Part shown: positions 59,801-64,000 of the stretch, piece by piece
How positions within the stretch are numbered: position 1 is the first letter of the stretch
Layout: every line of letters starts with the position of its first letter
Source of the DNA: Fasciola hepatica
Lineage: Eukaryota; Platyhelminthes; Trematoda; Plagiorchiida; Fasciolidae
Reading direction: 5' to 3'
Assembly: GCA_948099385.1 (NCBI GenBank)
Contig: CANUEZ040000020.1
Coordinates: 9,503,501-9,567,500, forward strand
Length of the DNA: 64,000 bases
Notes under the pieces: generated by a model
The model's input: only the letters and a program-made list of their open reading frames with translations
Told to the model about the DNA's origin: nothing
Databases searched by the model: none
Program-made: the position numbers and the translations under genes

Positions 59801-60556
59801 AGTAGACCAAACAGAAGGAAACATGGATACGTTACAGTATGTAATGCAAAACAAACGCAACAAGAAAAGCATGAGAGAATTCGCGCGTGCACACTAAACT
59901 AACACGTCACACATATTGTCCCAAATTTTCCAGGCACCAAACTTCACTGTTCCTGTTCGCTTTAGACTGCAGACGAGCATATAAATGTATTACCTCGTCG
60001 AATAAGTTCACCTCATGGACGCTTCTCCGTTTTGTTAATTCGGTGTTTCACCAGAGACAAAATTTAAGCATTTCTGTGTCCTACTACTCACGAGTAGTCC
60101 AAATACAATGGGCCAAAATGGAATTGCATAACAGGCGTCAGAGATTGATTCTGAAAACTAAAACCACAACCAACGGTTTTGTAAATGCATTGTTACCACA
60201 ACAACGGCTAAAACAGCCGTAATCTGCAGCAGTAGAGGATATTAGACGAGAAACTATGGAGAAGACAGAAGAAACATCGGAAAACATTGTCCAACGCACT
60301 TAGAGGACGCAAGAACCTGGGCGTTCAATTCAGCGATCTGTTTCTGAAAATCGTCAGTGACCACCTCCAGCACATCTGCTTGGCGTTTTAGGGCGCTTTC
60401 TGTGATGCGTTCCCGATCAGCCAATTCACGGCGAAGGCGTTCACATTCTGCTTGGAGCGAGCTATCGGGGTTCATCTGCACTGGAGCGACCGAAGCTTGG
60501 GCGACCAAATTCACACGATGCAGAGATAGTTTACTCGGTGAGCCGACTTTTGCATC
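28772..60556 (-). CDS. CLIP1: CLIP-170-like cytoskeletal linker, C-terminal 596 residues (11 exons)
   Basis: CLIP-170 family proteins bind growing microtubule plus ends through N-terminal CAP-Gly domains, dimerise through a long coiled coil, and use C-terminal zinc knuckles to contact dynactin p150 and to fold back on their own CAP-Gly domains. Here eleven minus-strand exons (60556-60300, 57689-57524, 56673-56554, 50245-50042, 46828-46581, 43714-43597, 42982-42930, 38701-38596, 36863-36761, 31823-31658, 29021-28772) total 1791 nt, that is 596 codons plus TGA. All junctions keep phase. Order: Ser/basic linker (about 1-25), coiled coil (about 30-510), two zinc knuckles (531-545, 576-590), final Gln-Thr-Phe. 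The rod's end carries the family block FLNSIIVDL. The rod looks shorter than in vertebrate CLIP-170. CAP-Gly exons are absent and expected beyond 64000. Introns of 0.6 to 6.3 kb contain retroelements. Family assignment is firm; exact gene name and possible extra exons are inference. Confidence 0.9.
30287..30480 (-). mobile_element. tRNA-derived SINE, family A
   Basis: Best-preserved head in the window: GGTCGAGTGGTTCAGAGCG (A box region), GCGTTCGAATCCCACCAC (B box), then the body GGTCATTTTGGTGGTAGG. Lies head to head with the next SINE. Confidence 0.78.
30483..30645 (+). mobile_element. tRNA-derived SINE, family A, head truncated
   Basis: Retains gctcaatggtcagaggttca, a body with tttgatggtggacagtaacc, and the 3' end ggtttctggctatccctaat. 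Directly abuts the opposite-strand copy. Confidence 0.68.
31400..31470 (-). mobile_element. Short RTE 3'-end-like fragment
   Basis: The sequence gcggcggtcctggttgctat followed by a cctcagtcgg block parallels the RTE 3' end at 52991-53090 in the same orientation. Only about 70 bp can be aligned, so this is a probable small 3' remnant in the last intron. Confidence 0.4.
31658..31823 (-). CDS. CLIP1: CLIP-170-like exon j: family signature at the end of the rod
   Basis: Residues 459-513 plus two bases. The acceptor is CATCAG|TA and the donor AG|GTGTGT. It encodes [19 protein letters not shown] and then [19 protein letters not shown]. This block closely resembles the conserved segment just before the zinc knuckles of CLIP-170 (human form FLNSVIVDLQRKN, known family sequence). 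It is the strongest evidence outside the knuckles for the assignment. Confidence 0.92.
31941..32100. repeat. Relative of the 3.8-kb MITE with a tRNA-like interior
   Basis: Terminal inverted repeats of about 37 bp (31941-31977 and 32064-32100) begin aatccac and end in caac-cc. They match the arms of the hairpin at 3766-3883 with substitutions. The interior on the minus strand contains TTAGCTGGTAGAGCATCTG (polymerase III A-box-like) and GGTTCATTTCC (B-box-like), resembling half a degenerate tRNA. It lies in the intron just upstream of CLIP exon j. Confidence 0.65.
32399..32526 (+). mobile_element. tRNA-derived SINE, family A, body only
   Basis: Body (ctttggtggtagacagtaat) and intact 3' end (ggttgctggttatccctaat); the tRNA head is missing. 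Confidence 0.65.
33671..33753. repeat. (GT)n and (CT)n simple repeats
   Basis: About 9 GT units at 33671-33689 and a CT-rich run (ctctctctctctccctctcc) at about 33726-33753. Confidence 0.9.
34971..34996. repeat. (GT)n microsatellite
   Basis: About 12 GT units with one TA interruption. Confidence 0.9.
35822..36003 (-). mobile_element. tRNA-derived SINE, family A
   Basis: Head GGTGGTCGATTGGTTCAGAG with a damaged B box (AGGTTCAAATTTTT), body with TTGGTAGTATACAG, and 3' end GGTTACCGATT. Lies in the intron between CLIP exons i and j. Confidence 0.68.
36519..36584. repeat. (AT)n microsatellite
   Basis: About 32 AT units with one G interruption. At about 36707 the sequence atttgaattggagcgtgaat resembles the Penelope-tail block that follows the other (AT)n tracts. 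Confidence 0.95.
36761..36863 (-). CDS. CLIP1: CLIP-170-like exon i: coiled coil
   Basis: Residues 425-458 plus one base. The acceptor is TTTATAG|CGT and the donor G|GTAATC. It encodes [20 protein letters not shown] and then [14 protein letters not shown]. It begins in phase 0 and leaves a single G, which joins the TA opening exon j to make Val. A 66-bp (AT)n tract lies about 180 bp downstream in the following intron. Confidence 0.86.
38596..38701 (-). CDS. CLIP1: CLIP-170-like exon h: coiled coil
   Basis: Residues 389-424. The acceptor is TTGTTCTGCAG|A and the donor CAG|GTTAGT. The first base completes a Lys codon begun in exon g. It encodes [18 protein letters not shown] and then [17 protein letters not shown], typical rod sequence. 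It closes in phase 0. Confidence 0.87.
38702..42929 (-). other. Intron between CLIP exons g and h
   Basis: About 4.2 kb. Apart from a small GGGA repeat near its 5' end no repeat family or coding signal was recognised. Confidence 0.55.
42780..42799. repeat. (GGGA)n simple repeat
   Basis: About five GGGA units on the plus strand, in the intron between CLIP exons g and h. Confidence 0.85.
42930..42982 (-). CDS. CLIP1: CLIP-170-like exon g: 53-nt coiled-coil exon
   Basis: A very short exon, residues 372-388 plus two bases, reading [17 protein letters not shown]. The acceptor is TTCCCTTCAG|AAG and the donor AA|GTGAGT. The overlapping long open frame in another phase is a shadow: this frame alone joins exons f (phase 0) and h (one base needed) and gives heptad-type sequence. 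Confidence 0.83.
43597..43714 (-). CDS. CLIP1: CLIP-170-like exon f: coiled coil
   Basis: Residues 332-371. The acceptor is TTCTTTTCAG|G with a strong pyrimidine tract, and the donor is the consensus GAT|GTGAGT. It encodes [20 protein letters not shown] and then [17 protein letters not shown], coiled coil throughout. It starts with one base of a split codon and ends in phase 0. Confidence 0.88.
46581..46828 (-). CDS. CLIP1: CLIP-170-like exon e: coiled coil with a Pro/Gly break
   Basis: Residues 250-331 plus two bases. The acceptor is TTTATTTATTAG|TCA and the donor GC|GTATGT. It encodes two helical stretches ([17 protein letters not shown] and [19 protein letters not shown]) and then [10 protein letters not shown], a Pro-containing interruption before the helix resumes at [18 protein letters not shown]. 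It ends with two bases that combine with the G opening exon f to give Ala. The open frame continues past the donor as intron read-through, which I exclude. Confidence 0.85.
47940..48060 (-). mobile_element. tRNA-like SINE head, family unclear
   Basis: On the minus strand GGGAGTACTCGAGTTGTCTT could serve as the A-box region and CCAGGTTCGAACCCAACT holds a perfect B box. No matching body is recognised in the window. Confidence 0.4.
48200..48265. repeat. (AT)n microsatellite
   Basis: About 32 AT units immediately next to the solo Penelope-like tail. Confidence 0.95.
48266..48410 (-). mobile_element. Solo copy of the Penelope-like 3' tail
   Basis: 48297-48405 aligns with 48577-48681: both carry ttgaatcgtctggag-gtgaat, then a variable part, then ttcgtatctg-gtca-tgct. 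Each copy is preceded on the plus strand by a long (AT)n tract. On the element strand the tail therefore runs into (AT)n in both cases. Confidence 0.6.
48476..48556. repeat. (AT)n microsatellite
   Basis: About 40 AT units at the 3' end of the minus-strand Penelope-like element. Confidence 0.95.
48560..49640 (-). mobile_element. Penelope-like retroelement fragment (RT and GIY-YIG-type region)
   Basis: Minus strand from about 49640. RT remnants include [12 protein letters not shown], then [20 protein letters not shown] with the catalytic YVDD near 49500, [16 protein letters not shown] and IYCRPT. After shifts come [20 protein letters not shown] (about 49160-49220), [16 protein letters not shown] with [10 protein letters not shown] (about 48870-48935) and [12 protein letters not shown] (about 48790-48830). 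The latter blocks match the linker and GIY-YIG endonuclease part of Penelope-like elements in flatworms. Several stops make it dead. The 3' side ends against (AT)n at 48556. It sits in the intron between CLIP exons d and e. Confidence 0.75.
50042..50245 (-). CDS. CLIP1: CLIP-170-like exon d: coiled coil
   Basis: Residues 182-249, 68 codons, phase 0 at both ends. The acceptor is CACCACAG|CAA and the donor GCG|GTAGGT. It encodes heptad-rich sequence such as [20 protein letters not shown], with a short break at [10 protein letters not shown] that may be a hinge in the rod. A 66-bp (AT)n tract lies about 140 bp upstream in the preceding intron. Confidence 0.87.
50387..50455. repeat. (AT)n microsatellite
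   Basis: About 34 AT units in the intron about 140 bp upstream of CLIP exon d. Confidence 0.95.
50456..50573 (-). mobile_element. Possible LTR-type (Gypsy-like) RT scrap between two (AT)n tracts
   Basis: The minus strand encodes [20 protein letters not shown] followed by CLIAL, which recalls the helix after the catalytic box in Gypsy-type reverse transcriptases (L-x-x-L-x-x-A-x-L-x-V-x-x-x-K-C). Only about 40 codons exist and no further domain is visible, so the call is weak. It is enclosed on both sides by long (AT)n. Confidence 0.3.
50574..50664. repeat. (AT)n microsatellite
   Basis: About 45 AT units, the longest tract in the window, 118 bp from the previous one. Confidence 0.95.
50785..50844. 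repeat. (TG)n microsatellite
   Basis: About 30 TG units, completing a cluster of three long dinucleotide tracts within 460 bp. Confidence 0.95.
50845..52990 (-). other. Part of the intron between CLIP exons c and d
   Basis: No coding signal recognised. Flanked by the dinucleotide cluster and an RTE 3' end. Confidence 0.55.
52991..53225 (-). mobile_element. RTE 3'-end fragment with ACTGA-type tail
   Basis: Minus-strand RTE 3' UTR and end of coding region. The tail at 52991 is (GTTCA)n on the plus strand, that is ACTGA units on the element strand, the same tail as the copy ending at 21877. Upstream the strand reads [13 protein letters not shown] near 53200, matching the C-terminal QSMTWQKGTETLTS of the 17-kb copy. 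It lies in the intron between CLIP exons c and d. Confidence 0.65.
53930..54650 (+). mobile_element. RTE fragment, C-terminal part
   Basis: Plus-strand remnant starting just after the RT catalytic box. Blocks seen in order are [20 protein letters not shown] (about 54085-54145), [40 protein letters not shown] and SWLGPKK. Several stops and shifts are present. It resembles the 25-kb copy (EDARSLSVLNNRYL) more than the 17-kb copy. It lies in the intron between CLIP exons c and d. Confidence 0.75.
55140..55290 (-). mobile_element. Small RTE 3' coding fragment
   Basis: The minus strand reads [20 protein letters not shown] followed by VRLPGSG, matching MTWQKGTETLTSGLCRVWLV and RLPGWG at 17080-17160. 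About 150 bp are recognisable. It is an isolated remnant in the c-d intron. Confidence 0.65.
55500..55742 (-). other. Unassigned 80-codon open frame
   Basis: Not recognised. It contains [19 protein letters not shown] and then [20 protein letters not shown], which has natural-looking composition unlike most intronic frames here. There is no ATG at the 5' side, a stop lies just upstream, and it is not coiled coil, so it is not a convincing CLIP exon. It could be a remnant of another retroelement protein or an exon of a nested gene. It sits 210 bp from an RTE remnant, which favours the former. Confidence 0.2.
56554..56673 (-). CDS. CLIP1: CLIP-170-like exon c: coiled coil
   Basis: Residues 142-181, exactly 40 codons, phase 0 at both ends. 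The acceptor is TTTTTTCTAG|ACT and the donor CAG|GTTAGT. The coiled-coil segment includes [21 protein letters not shown] symmetric exon like this could be skipped without a frameshift. The next intron (6.3 kb) is the largest here and holds RTE fragments and two (AT)n tracts. Confidence 0.87.
57524..57689 (-). CDS. CLIP1: CLIP-170-like exon b: coiled coil
   Basis: Residues 86-141. The acceptor is ACCTAG|A and the donor CTG|GTACGT. The frame is open and rich in Glu, Lys and Gln (for example [12 protein letters not shown] and [18 protein letters not shown]), as expected for coiled coil. It opens with one base completing a split codon and closes in phase 0. A 2.6-kb intron separates it from exon a. 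Confidence 0.85.
57690..60299 (-). other. Intron between CLIP exons a and b
   Basis: About 2.6 kb. The longest open frame (59810-59430, minus) shows no coiled-coil pattern, and exons a and b join in phase without it. Confidence 0.6.
60300..60556 (-). CDS. CLIP1: CLIP-170-like exon a: linker and start of coiled coil
   Basis: First exon of the gene visible in the window, residues 1-85 of the partial product. It begins in phase 0 after a good acceptor (TTTATTTAACAG) with [14 protein letters not shown], a Ser/basic stretch like the region after the CAP-Gly domains in the family. At about residue 30 it turns into a charged helix (ECERLRREL, then [14 protein letters not shown]). I place the donor at AA|GTGCGT because it leaves two bases that pair with the single base opening exon b to give Lys. 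A donor 17 bases earlier (CAG|GTTCTT) would break the phase with exon b. Confidence 0.85.
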
Positions 60557-60959
60557 CTGTTAAATAAATGAAAGACCGTCTTGCAACACAAAGGAACCGT
60601 ACACATCTGTGGAAGACTGATAGTGACGAGAAACTGAGGCTAAACTGCAGTAGAAATGAGTTGGTGCTTGTTGCAACATTTCACAATCTTATTTTATTCG
60701 CTCATTACTGGTGGTAGCGACCGCGTAAGTCAACCCACTTCCCCGTTTTATATGCGTGAATAGCCAATCCATAACGACTAGAAGCAAAACCTTGGGACGG
60801 TTCGTGGTGCACCCTTTATTGAGAAAATGTTTAGTGCCCCGGATACTTCTCTAGTATACACGAATTAGGGAGAGGAATATCCACGAACAGCAGACCCGAC
60901 TCAATGCAGGTTGCGATTTTATCGACCAGATATTCACGCTATATAAATCACTTCAACTG

Positions 60960-61440
60960 TGTCACGCCAATCGTCGTCCTCGGCCTCACAAGAGCGTTCA
61001 ACTTAATTGAATGGTCGGTGCTATTCGGTTCCCTGAAGCAAAACGTTTTCTTAGGAGTACATGAACTAGGGGTGTCCAATTTCATCGTTTTTCAGCTCCC
61101 ACATTGCTAAAATTTAAGCTGCTCTCGAAGGGGGAGCCATCGATGCAGAGTTAAATTACCGTATGTCGACGATGCCCTTTGTAAGTCCGGATGCATGGAT
61201 CGTCTTAACAGGTTTGCACGTGATACAACTCCATTTGGATTTCTCTTCGCACCTTTACAGAGTGAAATGATGACTCAAGGTTGGGTGTTGGTGGTTCCTA
61301 GATTGCTGTTGGGTGGTGAAGGCCTGATTACAGTAAACCACTTCATAAAATGCGAGTTACCTCGGGTTTTGAACGAAAGGAACTACAAACATGATCAACA
61401 TACCGGTTTTATTCATAATCAGCTAATCGATACTGTTGAT
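60960..61440 (+). mobile_element. Decayed RTE reverse transcriptase fragment
   Basis: The plus strand reads LTRAFNLIEWSVLFGSLKQ (the usual AFDSVDR block, altered), then after a shift LPYVDDALC (catalytic box as YVDD, about 61155-61180). Next come MDRLNRFARDTTPFGFLFAP and LLLGGEGLITVNHFIK, matching FAPSKCK and the GE-x-VD-KF-YL blocks of RTE proteins. The fragment is short, frameshifted and lies upstream of CLIP exon a. Confidence 0.72.
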
Positions 61441-61559
61441 ATACCACTAATAGGGAAGCCCAGTAAGCACGCAGTTTCATGCGAAAACTCTGTATTTATA
61501 TAAAGCACTACTGAAGATATACCTAGCAAATCTCGACGTCCTGGACTCTTTAATTTCAA

Positions 61560-62035
61560 GAGTCAATCTAACGCATTTTCCCCGGTAAGCCGGTAGCGGC
61601 CATACCTCGGTAGAAACATCGGTTTTCGTCTGATCATGGGAGTTACACAAAGTCGAACACGGTTCATACGTGCGTAGGTGACCGGCTGGCAATACCGAGT
61701 GTTGTAGTCGTTCCTTTACCATCACGACGACAATGCACTTGAAGTGGTGTGCTGGCATGCGTACCCCCATCACCCACAGAGCTATTCAGGATGAATTCCA
61801 TTACCTGGAGATGTAATCATACCTGATACGTCGACGGGTAGAGGTCATACGAAGTCCAGTCACTGAACCAGGTCTTGGGCAATATATGGTTCAACTACTA
61901 AGACCCTGGAGAGGACACTCGAACGAATCAACACAGAGAGAAACAGTTCACCAGGCAAAAAAAACCCACCAGATGGACGTGGGAGTGGAGTACCTAAGGT
62001 TTCTCTCGACAGCTTGTCACGGGTTTCCAGGAGGC
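61560..62035 (+). mobile_element. RTE 5' leader fragment
   Basis: 61765-62030 aligns with 14985-15250: shared blocks include gaaccaggtcttgggca, accctggagaggac, gaaacagtt, agatggacgt and ggtttctctcgac. The stretch from about 61700 (catcacgacga, tggtg-gctggca) also matches the outer right arm of the inverted repeat near 14940-14975. It is a solo leader without downstream endonuclease, cut by or abutting the CR1-like fragment at 62085. Confidence 0.6.
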
Positions 62036-62084
62036 AGAAACGGCACCAACATCAACAGTTTTATTGATGAGGGAAATCATAATT

Positions 62085-63015
62085 CCGGATAGCTGATGTG
62101 CTCCAAATTTGAGGACTCTGCAAAGTAAACTGTCTGGACCCACTGCAGAAGCTGTTTTCGAGGTTCGGAGAAGCTTAAAGACTTCCGAGGAAAATGGCTC
62201 TGTATCTAAGGAAACAGAAGGAAAATAAGATGGCAGGATATCCGATGAAGGATGAATAAATGTGGTGTTCAGGCTGTCAGTGTCTATGTCATGGTTTTTT
62301 GATCGGGCCTGTTGTCCGCATAGAAGCCGGATTCCTTGTCAGAGAAGTTTGCTATTGCTGATTCAAAAGAACTCGTGGGAAAATTTCTTGTTCCGCCGTC
62401 CAAACTCTTGTTTGATCAGGATAGAGTGTCGCTTCACCGAAGCCTTCTCAGAGATTTCAGTAGTGGAAAAGCTATTCTGAGGTTTTTAAAAGGTGCAGTC
62501 TCCATTAGGACAACACAAATCAAATAACTCATTCAGTAATTTCGTAAATAGGTCTAACGGGCAAAGAGACCAATCGAAGGAAAGTCACGAAGTAACAATG
62601 GAAAGGGATCTCTGAACAAGAGTAATGTTGGTGGGTGACAGATTTTTGGAGGTTATCTTTAGTTGTTTGTCCTGACGAGTGAAAAGTGCGCTGAACGTAA
62701 ATAAACTTTGCGTCTGATGATAATGAGAGTGTGGTCACTCGTTGAAACGGGAGCTTTCAGTTGTAAGCGAAACAGATCGAGATGCTTGTGATAATTCTGT
62801 CTAAAACAGCGTTCCCTCTAGTTGGGATAAGACAGAAGTCACTTAAACCAAATGTAAGTAAGGGATAAGTGGGCGCATGATTAAAATCACCAACAACAAA
62901 GCATAAACAGTTAGACAGAATTGGAACCACGACGGGTATGAAAGCGTCAAAGAACAAGTCGATGTCACTCTGGGAGCAGAAACGAGCTATATACAAGTTA
63001 CTGATCACAGTGCCT
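62085..63015 (-). mobile_element. CR1-like non-LTR retrotransposon fragment (endonuclease to start of RT)
   Basis: On the minus strand, 63008-62757 reads LSNCLCFVVGDFNHAPTYPL (endonuclease GDFN motif) and then FCLIPTRGNAVLDRIIT, the P-T-R-G-x-x-L-D block common in CR1/Jockey-type endonucleases. At lower coordinates (about 62250-62090) FSSEVFKLLRTSKTASAVGP followed by DSLLCRVLKFGA matches the K-A-x-G-P-D-x-L entry segment of the reverse transcriptase. The palm is missing. It is a different clade from the RTE copies, and is inactive. Confidence 0.75.
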
Positions 63016-64000
63016 CAAAAAGGCGAGAATTTTGGGTGACATTTACCAACCACGCAGGCAACGCCATTACAGGAGAAAGTAAAAATAAATTCAGACTTGC
63101 CAGACCACTCGAAATTGATGTAAGTAATCACAACACTATCTATCTTCTTCTTGCACTGTTTTCTGTCTTAAAAGAAGCACTCAAAGTTCTCAAGGAGAAC
63201 GAGTTCGTCATCAATACTTTAATTTAACCAAGACTCTTGGATACAGGTCACACAGGTGTTCGTGTTAATCCGAGAGTTCAGGACGTCGGTTAGGAAAAAC
63301 ATCTTCCCAAACAGCGACCGAATGTTAGTACTGACCAATACGGGAACTGTCATCTTCCTCGGCGTTGTGCGACTAACAGCAATCTACCAACCGGCTCGCT
63401 TTTGTTTCCTAGTTCAACTTGATCTTTGCTAGCTTTCATAAAAACGAGTAGTAGATAGTGAAACAGAACATATTGTGTCTCTAATCCAAGTGAATGTTTC
63501 TTTAGAGTGGCGAATTCTGAGTGACATAAGTTGATGTTAAGAATAATTCCAAAGTGACATTGATCAGGTTCACAACAAAATGTAGCGCAGCCAATCGTGG
63601 GGAGCGCCACACATGACGAGTATGGCCCGCCTCTATATGAGGCCATAGACTTTCAACGTGTTCCACTTAACCGACACCGTTCCCACAAGAATCGAATGAA
63701 CCACAACGTTGGAAACCGGTTTATCCGGAATAACGCCGTTGCTTTGCAGGACCCGTTTGGCCGCGTGAAGGCCACAAGTGTTCCTTCAACAAAAATGACT
63801 ACTCAGAACTGTGGAGAGGGGATGGGGGGTCGAGTAGTATAACACTCCACAACATTTTCAATCATGCACGAAACTACTAATCTGATGACCGCTTCTCATA
63901 CTTTCTTGTACTTTTCACATCACCAGGGAAGTGTGCCCTGGCGTGTTGCGGTGGCTTGCGTGCCTCCATGGTCTAAATAGCTACACACCATGACCACTTT
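63016..64000. other. No feature recognised at the right edge
   Basis: Presumably intron or upstream region of the CLIP-like gene. No CAP-Gly coding sequence (for example a Gly-Lys-Asn-Asp-Gly motif) was seen on the minus strand. Confidence 0.5.

Noticed and set aside
59430..59810. 126-codon minus-strand frame
   Set aside because: It lies in the a-b intron, has no domain or heptad pattern, and exons a and b join in phase without it.

Overview
This is eukaryotic DNA from an animal with long, repeat-filled introns. The retroelement mix (an RTE-clade non-LTR family in many broken copies, a CR1-like fragment, a Penelope-like element with a GIY-YIG-type region) together with an invertebrate-type CLIP-170 gene fits a digenean flatworm (fluke). 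That placement is inference from family resemblance; the species cannot be named from the sequence. No bacterial operons, CRISPR arrays, rRNA genes or intact tRNA genes were seen.

The one host gene that can be defended is on the minus strand. Eleven exons between 60556 and 28772 have GT-AG borders and reading phases that match at all ten junctions. Joined, they give 596 residues: a Ser/basic stretch, a long coiled-coil rod, and a C-terminal pair of CX2CX5HX4C zinc knuckles ending in Gln-Thr-Phe. This is the C-terminal part of a CLIP-170 (CLIP1/restin) microtubule plus-end protein. The N-terminal CAP-Gly exons are not in the window and should lie beyond 64000 on this strand.

Region by region: 1-14 kb has no recognisable exon, but holds a 490-bp foldback palindrome (1003-1490), a small MITE-like hairpin (3766-3883), several tRNA-derived SINEs and simple repeats. 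At 14.3-21.9 kb there is a second large inverted repeat, then a plus-strand RTE element split by insertion of a minus-strand RTE copy. 22-28 kb holds SINEs, another decayed RTE copy and a tandem duplication. 28.8-60.6 kb is the CLIP-170-like gene; its introns carry SINEs, a MITE relative, a Penelope-like element, RTE fragments and most of the (AT)n tracts. 60.9-63 kb holds further RTE and CR1-like debris.

No new functional system was found. The points most worth checking are the phase-consistent CLIP gene model with its altered C-terminal motif, the nested RTE pair, the foldback/MITE family with a tRNA-like interior, and the Penelope-type tail sequence found twice, each time abutting an (AT)n tract.
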